In this document: in pieces, positions 6,762 through 13,327 of the stretch
Numbering within the stretch: position 1 is the first letter of the stretch
Layout: each line of letters starts with the position of its first letter
Assembly (NCBI GenBank): GCA_002505935.1
Contig: DAWL01000083.1
Location: 1-13,327, forward strand
From: Euryarchaeota archaeon UBA226
Lineage (GTDB): Archaea; Thermoplasmatota; Poseidoniia; Poseidoniales; Poseidoniaceae
DNA: 13,327 bases
Direction of reading: 5' to 3'
Position numbers and translations under genes: made by a program
Notes under the pieces: generated by a model
What the model saw: only the letters and a program-made list of their open reading frames with translations
Told to the model about the DNA's origin: nothing
The model's database searches: none

Positions 6762-7811
6762 GTGGCGAAGGTCATCATTGCCGATGAGAACGAGGGGCGC
6801 CGCAACCTATTGGCGAATACTCTTGAGCGCGAAGGCTTCGATGTAACCCGCGGCTCAACCCTACGACAGACAGAAGCGACTGCATTAGCCGTAATGCCAG
6901 AAGTCGTTGTTATGGATGGTGAATGGAAAACTGGAGACCCCATCGATGCATCTCAACGTTTGATGTCGGATCCTGAATTTGCATTCAAATGCAGAATTGT
7001 GGTCCTGTCTCGCATAACCTCGCAGGATTACATGATTGCCGCTGCCAAAGCCGGCATCTCAGAAGTATTGTCAAAACCCTTGAACATGAAATCATTGATT
7101 GAACAATTGCACAAACATTCTCGCAAGGAATTTGTTCCTCCTCCAGCAGAAGTAGGAGCCATTGGAAGTAGAGAAGGTACTTTCGATGTTGGAGTATCGA
7201 TGAATGACCCCAATTGGGCCCTTCCAATGTTATCCAATATGCTTGGTTCCGATGTAATCAACGATGATTTCGTTTCCGACATTGTCGCTAAACTGGAAGA
7301 AAAGGAACTTGCAGAAGATTTGGACCTCGACCCCTCAGTATTATCCGAATTACTCAAAGCAGCTTTAGGTAAATTAGTCGAAGATGGAGTTTCTTCAACA
7401 GATGGTGATGAAGAAGTTGTATCCTACGAGAGTCTCAAGAAGGCTGAGAAACTGGGAGGAGAAGCAAAACCCCGAAAGAGCAGTTCCAAGAAAATAGGCA
7501 TGACGATGGATGAGATGTTACAGGCGCAAGCCGATGACATAGCCGAAGAAGTTGAAGAAGCAATGGATGAAGTGTTATCTGAATTACCTGACCTAATCAC
7601 CATTCTACCAGAAGATGAACAGATGAGCGTTGACCCAGAGGTCGTGCGCTTCACTCATCTCTCAATACGCTATGTTCTAGATCTGTTGTTTGACATCGCT
7701 AGACCTGACAATCTTACAGACATGACCTTGATGACTAGATTGGAAGATGGCGCCCAAATGTTGGCAGATGTAATGTTGCATCTGCCTAGTGCGCCTGAGG
7801 AAGAAGAATGA
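6762..7811 (+). CDS. Orphan response-regulator receiver domain protein with acidic C-terminal region
   Basis: Residues 1-118 form a CheY-like receiver: acidic pair D8/E9 in IIADENEG, predicted phospho-acceptor D52 in VVVMDGEW, S83 in VVLSR and K105 in LSKPL. All key positions are present, so it should be able to accept phosphate. Residues 120-349 match no output domain I know. They contain a proline stretch, a strongly acidic helical segment (about 176-230), a basic patch (KPRKSSSKK, 236-244), a second acidic helical segment (about 248-275) and a final helical part ending EEEE. No DNA-binding helix-turn-helix is evident. The start is GTG 6762, supported by GAGGTG at 6751-6756 five bases upstream. 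No histidine kinase lies in the window. It may act by protein-protein contact. The receiver is certain and the output is unknown. Confidence 0.85.
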   Translation: MAKVIIADENEGRRNLLANTLEREGFDVTRGSTLRQTEATALAVMPEVVVMDGEWKTGDPIDASQRLMSDPEFAFKCRIVVLSRITSQDYMIAAAKAGISEVLSKPLNMKSLIEQLHKHSRKEFVPPPAEVGAIGSREGTFDVGVSMNDPNWALPMLSNMLGSDVINDDFVSDIVAKLEEKELAEDLDLDPSVLSELLKAALGKLVEDGVSSTDGDEEVVSYESLKKAEKLGGEAKPRKSSSKKIGMTMDEMLQAQADDIAEEVEEAMDEVLSELPDLITILPEDEQMSVDPEVVRFTHLSIRYVLDLLFDIARPDNLTDMTLMTRLEDGAQMLADVMLHLPSAPEEEE

Positions 7812-7868
7812 GCGATTCATCCTGATGACACGGTAATCGTTGAATACCAAACCTCGGGAGAGAATAGT

Positions 7869-9176
7869 ATGGCAGGGGTTCCTTCATTCAATACCAAAGC
7901 GCAAAGCCATCGCTTAGCATTCTCTGCTTTACTCACCGCATTCATAGTCGATTTCCTCGGTTATGCCTACATTGTCCCTATTCTTCCAGAATGGAAAGAG
8001 CAATTCGCACTCTCGAGCATTGAAGCCACTGCCTTGGTATCGATATGGGCCCTACCGTTGTTGATTCTAGGACCAATTTCTGGAAGGTTAACGGATAAGT
8101 TCGGTGCTGGAAGAGTCATTTCAGTTTCAATCATTATGTTGATTGGAGCCTCTCTACTGTACCTTGTAGCAACTGAAGAATTGCTTGAATCGACTCTTCC
8201 TGGCTCAGGATTCTGGGTCCTAGTATGCGCCCGCTTCTTCCACGGCGTATCTGGTGCTGCTGTATTGACGGCGGGATTGGCAGCTGCAAGTCAATTGTGG
8301 CCACAAAATTTCGGAGAAGCCGCTGGTTCGTTAATCGGCATGGCGACCGTTGGTGCACTATTGGGCCCCGTCATAGGAGGATGGGCCTTTGAAATCGGAG
8401 CATCGAGCGCATTCCTATTGTTGGCTGGGATAACATTCCTAGCCCTACCTATCGTTCTATATGCCTCAAAAGAGATCGGGCATGGGCAAAGCGAAGGAGG
8501 GTTGGAACAGGTTCCAATCAAGGAATTCATCGCTCACCCTGTTCTGTTGAGAATAGGTCTACTCATCATGTTCTCGGCGTTGGCAACTGGAGCCTTAGAA
8601 GCAGGAGTTCCACTATTGCTCTCAGAACCACCAATGAACATGGGGCCAGGTCAAATCAGTCTGGTTCTGTTGGTTCTAGTATTATTGCAAGGAATAGGTG
8701 GTTGGTGGTGGGGTAGACTTGTCGACCGCACTGAGCCAACGCGTTGGATGATTGTCGGTTGGACTGGAGTGATTACTGGACTAGTTGCTTCTGGAGTCAT
8801 CTCTTCAAATATCGATGGCAAAGTTGGAATCTTGTTGATAGTTGGAATGCTGGGGATTTTCCAATTCTCTGTAGCAGCAGCACAGATTCCAATGCTGCCA
8901 ATGATCGACGCTGCAACTACTCGTGCTTACGGGCGCGGAAGTGCGGGACTCGCCTTTGGTGCATTCGGAACTGCTTGGGCGGCTGGAACATTGATTGGAC
9001 CACTATTCATCGGCGCCTTACACGATTTGACAGGAGAATGGTCTCTCTCTCTTGGCCTATTAGCAATACCTGGAGTCTGTGGCATGATTATGACTCTGTC
9101 AAATCGCAATGAATTGCGCTCTTGCTACAATGAAGAGATGCAAAGAAGGGCCCTAATGCCGGATGAAGGCGAATGA
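7869..9176 (+). CDS. Major facilitator superfamily transporter (DHA1/multidrug-efflux-like)
   Basis: A 435-residue protein with about twelve hydrophobic spans and a short soluble linker in the middle (around residues 200-225, KEIGHGQSEGG). The first span carries AFIVDFLGYAYIVPILP (24-40), the TM1 pattern of drug:proton antiporters with a membrane-embedded aspartate. The TM2-3 loop has SGRLTDKFGAGRV (71-83), the MFS motif A. A glycine-rich GALLGPVIGGW segment near 160-172 resembles motif C of TM5, typical of exporters. It is most likely a proton-coupled efflux pump; the substrate cannot be inferred. GGGAG at 7856-7860 lies eight bases before the ATG. It follows the receiver gene after 57 bases and precedes the E1 gene after 45, so co-transcription is possible but a common function is not evident. 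Confidence 0.87.
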   Translation: MAGVPSFNTKAQSHRLAFSALLTAFIVDFLGYAYIVPILPEWKEQFALSSIEATALVSIWALPLLILGPISGRLTDKFGAGRVISVSIIMLIGASLLYLVATEELLESTLPGSGFWVLVCARFFHGVSGAAVLTAGLAAASQLWPQNFGEAAGSLIGMATVGALLGPVIGGWAFEIGASSAFLLLAGITFLALPIVLYASKEIGHGQSEGGLEQVPIKEFIAHPVLLRIGLLIMFSALATGALEAGVPLLLSEPPMNMGPGQISLVLLVLVLLQGIGGWWWGRLVDRTEPTRWMIVGWTGVITGLVASGVISSNIDGKVGILLIVGMLGIFQFSVAAAQIPMLPMIDAATTRAYGRGSAGLAFGAFGTAWAAGTLIGPLFIGALHDLTGEWSLSLGLLAIPGVCGMIMTLSNRNELRSCYNEEMQRRALMPDEGE

Positions 9177-9198
9177 GAAGCAATCTTGAACGCGAGTC

Positions 9199-9216
9199 CC
9201 CCGCCTTGATTCGGGG
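9199..9216 (+). promoter_or_regulatory. Hairpin that overlaps the ribosome-binding site of the fused E1 gene
   Basis: CCCCG (9199-9203) can pair with CGGGG (9212-9216) across an eight-base loop. The right arm is part of GGGGAG (9213-9218), the only plausible ribosome-binding site for ATG 9222. Folding would hide the site and could dampen translation. The stem is five G-C pairs, short but stable. It may be chance. Confidence 0.25.
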
Positions 9217-9221
9217 AGCCA

Positions 9222-11828
9222 ATGAGCGAAGTCGGATTTCCAGACATCAATGGACGCGGGTGGCGTCCAGAAAAAGCTCTGAAGTTCTCCAATCCACTAC
9301 CCGCCGATGAGGCGAGATTTGAGGTCCTGCGTTTTGTTGCTGAACGACATGATGGTCATCTTCAGAAAGTTGCCACTACTTGGGACCAATTACAGTCTCA
9401 GGCATCTAACAACCAATTCGATGGACGCAAATGGCATTCGTTCAGCAACGAACTTCTAGACGCGTTATCCAGAGGACTAAGCATTCGTTTACATCAAACT
9501 TCTTTGGATAAAGATGCACATAGAGAAGTAGTACCGCGCCGAGACCTTGAGAAACACCTAGACAGACGAGGTGAAAGATTCCTAATCGATATCGCTCTAT
9601 GCCTCAGAAGAATCGCTCATTACATGGCAGTTAACATGGAAAATAGACTAGAATGGCAGAGGTTGATGTTGCGTACGCGTGCATTGGATGAGCACCTCAA
9701 GGATGTTTTTGCTAAAGGTATGGAAACTCCCGATGGAGGGAAATTTGGAGGCAAAGGATTCCGTTCAACTTGGCAGGAAGGAGTTGTTGCAGTTGCTACC
9801 GCTCTCAATAGGCAAGTGGATTCCTCACCTGGTTCTCGCCCCGGCGAAGGTTACGAAGGAGACCTCGTTGCCCCAATGATCAGGGATGTAGGACTCGCTT
9901 TAGCAATGGGAGATACGCCAAAGGATGTCATGGCTGCGCAAATGGGCAAATCAGCATCAAATCAAGATGGAGGTTGGAGTGGTATGGAAGCAGGCGGTAG
10001 AGACCTGCACATTGGCTGTTGGCACAGAGGAGTACTGCCTCCTACTGCCCCCCTGCCAATCGCTTCTGCCACAATGACCGGTTTGGCACTGGCCGCCAAA
10101 TTGAGCGAAGTGGACCGATTCCATGTAGCCTGTATTGGAGAAGGCGCCAGTAGTAGCGGAGAGTGGTGGGAAGCGATTAATCTGGCAGGTACCAGATCAT
10201 TGCCAATGACATTCATTCTTCAGAATAATCAAATCGCATTGGACACTATTTCTACAAATCAATCCGGAGTAGAATTGTGGGCCGACAAAGCGGTTGCTAT
10301 GGGAATTCCATCATGGAGTATCGATGGCTCTGATGTAGCATCTTGGCATGCTTCGGTTGCAGTTGCGAGAGAATTCAGTAGTCAGGGAGGAGGCGCTACA
10401 CTGATTCACGTTGAGACCATGCGTGGTTGCGGTCATGCACATCACCATGACGACCTCTATCTCGGAGCAGAGAGCGGTAACCCTCCTGGATATGTAAACC
10501 GAGAGATGCTTGATTACTGGGCCGCCAAAGACCCTATAGAAGTTCACAAGGAACTGTTGTTGAGCATGGGGGTGGCAGAAGATGAAATCTCTTCCATCGA
10601 AGATGAAGAACAAGACAGAGCCGATCAAGCAAGAGTGGAGGTTGAAGCGATGTCTTGGCCAGCACCAGAAACTGTAACTCTAGGAGTAACCAGTCTACAC
10701 GACGCAGACACTCATCAGGACAGATTGGACAGAGATGGTAGCGGCATTGAAGCACAAGCGGTTCTTTCTTCTGGAGAAGTTGATGTGGATTTCGACTCGA
10801 GCAGTGGCTCGTGGACCTATGCACGCGCCATTCAACAAGCAATGGTTGCGATTGCAGAAAGGCATGGAGAAGAAGTCGTATTCATGGGAGAAGACATGGA
10901 AGTTGCAGGTGCATTCGGAATGAACTTGGCCCTGAAAAATGCAGGGCATGAGGATAAACTTCTGGACATGCCTCTGTCTGAAGCCGTGATTATCAATGCA
11001 GCAACAGGAGCCGCGTTACATGGCATGAGACCCATGGCGGAGATTCAATTCGGAGGATTTGCAGCATTGGCATTCAATGCTCTGGTGAACAACGCTGCAA
11101 TGTTGCGCTGGAGGTGGGGTGCTGAAGTTCCACTCACAGTCCGCATACCCTTGGGAGGGCGCACTCGCAGTGGACCATTTCACGCAAACATCATCGAATC
11201 GTGGTTTGCCAACGACCCTGGCCTAGTAGTGGTTGCTCCGGCAACTCCTCAGGATGCTTACGACCTATTGCTCGAGGCTGCCGAACTAGATGATCCGGTT
11301 ATCTTCCTCGAACATATTGGACTGTATGGATTGCGCGGCGGCCTTACCGGATGGGGCGATATGATCAACCAGAAAGTGGATACAGAACCAGTAAAACTTG
11401 CTCTTAACCAAGGCCGGAGGCATGCTCTTGGTAAGGCCAAAGTGGTACGTGGAGGCAGCGACCTGACTCTAGTATGCTGGGGGGCCATGCTACACGTCTC
11501 TCTCAAGGCTGCTGCAGCAGCAGCTGAGAAGGGTATCGAGGTCGAAGTCATCGATCTAAGGACCATTGTTCCATTCGATCACCAGACCTGTATTGAATCA
11601 CTAACTAGAACTGGAAGACTGTTAATCGTTCAAGAAAGCCAATGGAGTGGCGGCTTAGGCCATACTATTCAAAGTCGAATAATGGAAGATGCCTTCTGGT
11701 CGCTTGAAAACAAACCTGTAATAATTGGTGCTCTTGATACACCTGTTCCATTCTCACCACCCCTTGAAAATCATACGATTCCAGACGTGGAATTCGTGCT
11801 TGAAACAATAATCAACATGTGTGAATAA
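9222..11828 (+). CDS. Single-chain (alpha-beta fused) thiamine diphosphate-dependent 2-oxoacid dehydrogenase E1
   Basis: Decarboxylates a 2-oxoacid and passes the acyl group to a lipoyl E2. It has 868 residues in three parts. Residues 1-140 have no recognised domain. Residues about 142-450 match the E1 alpha chain: LEWQRLMLRTRALDEHL, a thiamine-diphosphate/Mg motif running from GEG (306-308) to QNN (334-336), and the loop MRGCGHAHHHDD (400-411) with the catalytic histidine region. After a roughly 75-residue acidic linker, residues about 530-868 match E1 beta: TYARAIQQAM, MGEDMEVAGAFG, DMPLSEAVI with the cofactor glutamate E587, and RPMAEIQFGGFAALAFN. Alpha and beta are normally separate genes; homodimeric pyruvate dehydrogenase E1 is also one chain but has different sequence signatures. 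GEG replaces the usual GDG. GGGGAG lies three bases before ATG. No E2 or E3 gene is in the window. The substrate could be branched-chain 2-oxoacids, pyruvate or acetoin. Confidence 0.9.
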   Translation: MSEVGFPDINGRGWRPEKALKFSNPLPADEARFEVLRFVAERHDGHLQKVATTWDQLQSQASNNQFDGRKWHSFSNELLDALSRGLSIRLHQTSLDKDAHREVVPRRDLEKHLDRRGERFLIDIALCLRRIAHYMAVNMENRLEWQRLMLRTRALDEHLKDVFAKGMETPDGGKFGGKGFRSTWQEGVVAVATALNRQVDSSPGSRPGEGYEGDLVAPMIRDVGLALAMGDTPKDVMAAQMGKSASNQDGGWSGMEAGGRDLHIGCWHRGVLPPTAPLPIASATMTGLALAAKLSEVDRFHVACIGEGASSSGEWWEAINLAGTRSLPMTFILQNNQIALDTISTNQSGVELWADKAVAMGIPSWSIDGSDVASWHASVAVAREFSSQGGGATLIHVETMRGCGHAHHHDDLYLGAESGNPPGYVNREMLDYWAAKDPIEVHKELLLSMGVAEDEISSIEDEEQDRADQARVEVEAMSWPAPETVTLGVTSLHDADTHQDRLDRDGSGIEAQAVLSSGEVDVDFDSSSGSWTYARAIQQAMVAIAERHGEEVVFMGEDMEVAGAFGMNLALKNAGHEDKLLDMPLSEAVIINAATGAALHGMRPMAEIQFGGFAALAFNALVNNAAMLRWRWGAEVPLTVRIPLGGRTRSGPFHANIIESWFANDPGLVVVAPATPQDAYDLLLEAAELDDPVIFLEHIGLYGLRGGLTGWGDMINQKVDTEPVKLALNQGRRHALGKAKVVRGGSDLTLVCWGAMLHVSLKAAAAAAEKGIEVEVIDLRTIVPFDHQTCIESLTRTGRLLIVQESQWSGGLGHTIQSRIMEDAFWSLENKPVIIGALDTPVPFSPPLENHTIPDVEFVLETIINMCE

Positions 11829-11881
11829 GCACTCCCTACAAAGGCAATCCATATGTGCTCCACTATACGTGACCATCTTGC

Positions 11882-13030
11882 ATGTCGCAGACCTTGGCTG
11901 AATCAGTATCCGCTAAGAAGGATGCAGGAGTCATGGAACTACTCCATTGGAATGGCATGCTTTTGACTGGCGGTTTGTTCGTCACATTGGTAGTTCTGGA
12001 AACTTTCAGCCATCGCGCAGGAGAATACGCAGCATGGATTAGTCTGTTGTTACTGGCGGCGGCAATAGCATTGCTCATCACCTCTGCGGATTTCTTCATT
12101 GAAGGTGCGAAGGGACTAGCACGTAGAGCAGGAATTGCAGAAGTAGTAATCGGATTGACCATCGTATCTATTGGCACTTCTCTACCGGAAATTCTAGTAA
12201 CTTCAACAGCGGCATATAACGGTGCAAATGACCCTGCAATGATCGACCTAGCGATAGGTAACATCTTCGGTTCAGTTCTGGTACAGATAACTCTCATCTT
12301 AGGAATAGTTGTAATGGTCAGACCCCTTGAAATCAGACCAGATTGGCTTCGTCGTGATGGCCTGTTGATGCTCGGAGCAGTTGTCTTGCTATCGCTACTA
12401 CTGCTTTGGAACAACGATTTGCCCCGCCTCGAAGGTGGGTTATTGGTAGTGCTCTATCTTTCCTACATCTGGTGGTTGCTGAAGAATCAAGACAAGATTC
12501 GTACAGATGAACTGGAAATCGTCCCTGAAGTCAAGACTCAAGGAAGGGGATGGACCTCTGGAGCCTATACTGTGATGGTAATCATTGGATTGATGTTCGC
12601 AATTTATGCTGCGACTCAGTTGGTGACCATAGCCAGTGAAATCGCAATTGCCATGGATGTGCCTCCTGCCGTTGTTGGGATGACAATGTCTGGACTAGGT
12701 ACTTCGTTGCCTGAGTTGACGGTAGCCCTGATGGCATCAAAAAGGTCACAAGGTGTTGCAGTTGGAACCCTAATCGGTTCAAACATCACCGACCCTATGC
12801 TCTCAATTGGGATTGCAGCGATGGTTTCTCCTTTGGTCATCTCATCAGGATCTGTCCCATTGATTATGAAGATAATCATTCCAGCGACCATTATCGGCGT
12901 AGTTGCTTGTCTCTTGTTCATGTGGACTGGATTCAAATTCAACCGCTGGGAAGGTGGAGTTCTAGCAGGGCTGTATCTTCTATTCCTGTTGATACTAGAG
13001 ATGCAACGTAGAGGCTATCTCGTCATCTGA
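11882..13030 (+). CDS. Sodium/calcium exchanger family (CaCA) membrane protein
   Basis: Predicted cation/Ca2+ antiporter. The two inverted alpha repeats are clear: VIGLTIVSIGTSLPEILVTS (89-108), then IGNIFGSVLVQI (125-136), and VVGMTMSGLGTSLPELTVAL (264-283), then GTLIGSNITDP (295-305). The two GTSLPE motifs carry the ion-binding glutamates E103 and E278. A short soluble loop (about 202-225) joins the halves. The protein is 382 residues, against about 320 for simple prokaryotic members; the extra length is an N-terminal 45 residues with one hydrophobic span (25-41) before the usual first helix. The start is uncertain: ATG 11882 has no ribosome-binding site (leaderless possible), while ATG 11933 has GGAG at 11927-11930 but only two bases of spacing. 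The last eight bases overlap the convergent gene. Confidence 0.9.
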   Translation: MSQTLAESVSAKKDAGVMELLHWNGMLLTGGLFVTLVVLETFSHRAGEYAAWISLLLLAAAIALLITSADFFIEGAKGLARRAGIAEVVIGLTIVSIGTSLPEILVTSTAAYNGANDPAMIDLAIGNIFGSVLVQITLILGIVVMVRPLEIRPDWLRRDGLLMLGAVVLLSLLLLWNNDLPRLEGGLLVVLYLSYIWWLLKNQDKIRTDELEIVPEVKTQGRGWTSGAYTVMVIIGLMFAIYAATQLVTIASEIAIAMDVPPAVVGMTMSGLGTSLPELTVALMASKRSQGVAVGTLIGSNITDPMLSIGIAAMVSPLVISSGSVPLIMKIIIPATIIGVVACLLFMWTGFKFNRWEGGVLAGLYLLFLLILEMQRRGYLVI

Positions 13031-13327
13031 GGTTTGTCGATAGCTGTGCGCATATCGACTCTAGATTTGACCTGTCATGTTCATCAAATTCTGCCAAATT
13101 ATCGCTGTCTATATCCAGAACAGCGATGACTTCACCGTCTCGATCAAACATAGGAACCACGATTTCGGACATGGTGCTTGACGAACAAGCGATGTGGTCT
13201 TCTCTTTCATGTACATTCTCAACCAGTTGAGTTTCCTTGGTTCTTGCACAAGCACCGCATACTCCTCTATCGAAACTGATCTCTAAACAACCATGACTAC
13301 CCTGATAGGGACCAATTTTGAGAAGAC
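13023..13327 (-). CDS. msrC: Free methionine-(R)-sulfoxide reductase, GAF-domain type (partial, 5' end outside window)
   Basis: Reduces free Met-R-sulfoxide using cysteine chemistry and thioredoxin. Reading the minus strand from base 13325, 100 codons are open to a TGA at 13025-13023; the N-terminal part lies beyond the window. The fragment runs LKIGPYQGSHGCLEISFDRG, then VCGACARTKETQLV, then HIACSSSTMSEIVVPMF and ends in VLDIDS and FDEHDR motifs. The three conserved cysteines of the fRMsr family are at fragment positions 13, 23 and 47, and their spacing (10 and 24) equals that of E. coli MsrC C84, C94 and C118. An extra cysteine sits at 26. A plain regulatory GAF domain would not have this cysteine set. 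The thioredoxin reductase in the window could supply its electrons. Confidence 0.9.
   Translation of the reverse strand, partial: LLKIGPYQGSHGCLEISFDRGVCGACARTKETQLVENVHEREDHIACSSSTMSEIVVPMFDRDGEVIAVLDIDSDNLAEFDEHDRSNLESICAQLSTNLR

Noticed and set aside
13031..13327. Non-coding region at the right edge
   Set aside because: The minus strand is open throughout and encodes a convincing MsrC C-terminus.
1..13327. CRISPR array, insertion sequence, prophage or defence island
   Set aside because: No spaced direct repeats, transposase or integrase motifs, terminal inverted repeats or known defence proteins were seen; all genes are metabolic, transport or signalling types.

Overview
The window looks like chromosomal DNA of an archaeon, most plausibly a marine Thermoplasmatota lineage such as Poseidoniales (Marine Group II). 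This is inference. In favour are an archaeal-type FAD synthetase (RibL), archaeal-looking RibB and RibH proteins, an archaeal-style endonuclease IV-like protein with a very charged tail, and GGTGA/GGAG ribosome-binding sites in front of several starts. Several other genes are bacterial in type (RNase PH, the two-barrel riboflavin synthase, free-methionine sulfoxide reductase), which fits an archaeon that has taken up many bacterial genes. A bacterium with archaeal riboflavin genes is the alternative. Coding density is very high, no stretch over 300 bases lacks a gene, and no insertion sequence, CRISPR array, integrase or origin is visible.

Left part (1-1836): the 3' half of a bacterial-type RNase PH gene (+) runs towards a tRNA-Phe(GAA) gene (-), which is followed by an endonuclease IV-like TIM-barrel gene (-). 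A 156-base divergent spacer separates this gene from the riboflavin cluster.

Riboflavin/FAD cluster (1837-3956, +): ribB, ribL, ribE and ribH are packed with 1-2 base gaps or one-base contact, so they are very probably one operon. RibB and RibH supply and use the four-carbon unit, RibE makes riboflavin from lumazine, and RibL turns FMN into FAD. The GTP cyclohydrolase, deaminase/reductase and riboflavin kinase steps are not in the window. A membrane DUF457/YdjM-like gene (-) converges on ribH with a 43-base overlap.

Right part (4609-13030, +): FAD-dependent thioredoxin reductase; an E1-like adenylyltransferase fused to a rhodanese domain (MoeZ/UbaA type), 9 bases downstream; an orphan receiver-domain protein with an unrecognised acidic C-terminal part; an MFS transporter; a large single-chain thiamine-diphosphate E1 in which alpha and beta parts of a 2-oxoacid dehydrogenase are fused behind an unrecognised N-terminal region; and a Na+/Ca2+ exchanger family protein. 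At the right edge the 3' part of a free-methionine-R-sulfoxide reductase gene (-) overlaps the exchanger by 8 bases. Thioredoxin reductase, FAD synthesis and the sulfoxide reductase together give the window a flavin/thiol-redox flavour, but only the riboflavin genes form a clear functional operon. I did not find a convincing wholly new multi-gene system. The most unusual objects are the fused E1, the mixed-ancestry riboflavin operon, the bacterial RNase PH and the orphan receiver protein.
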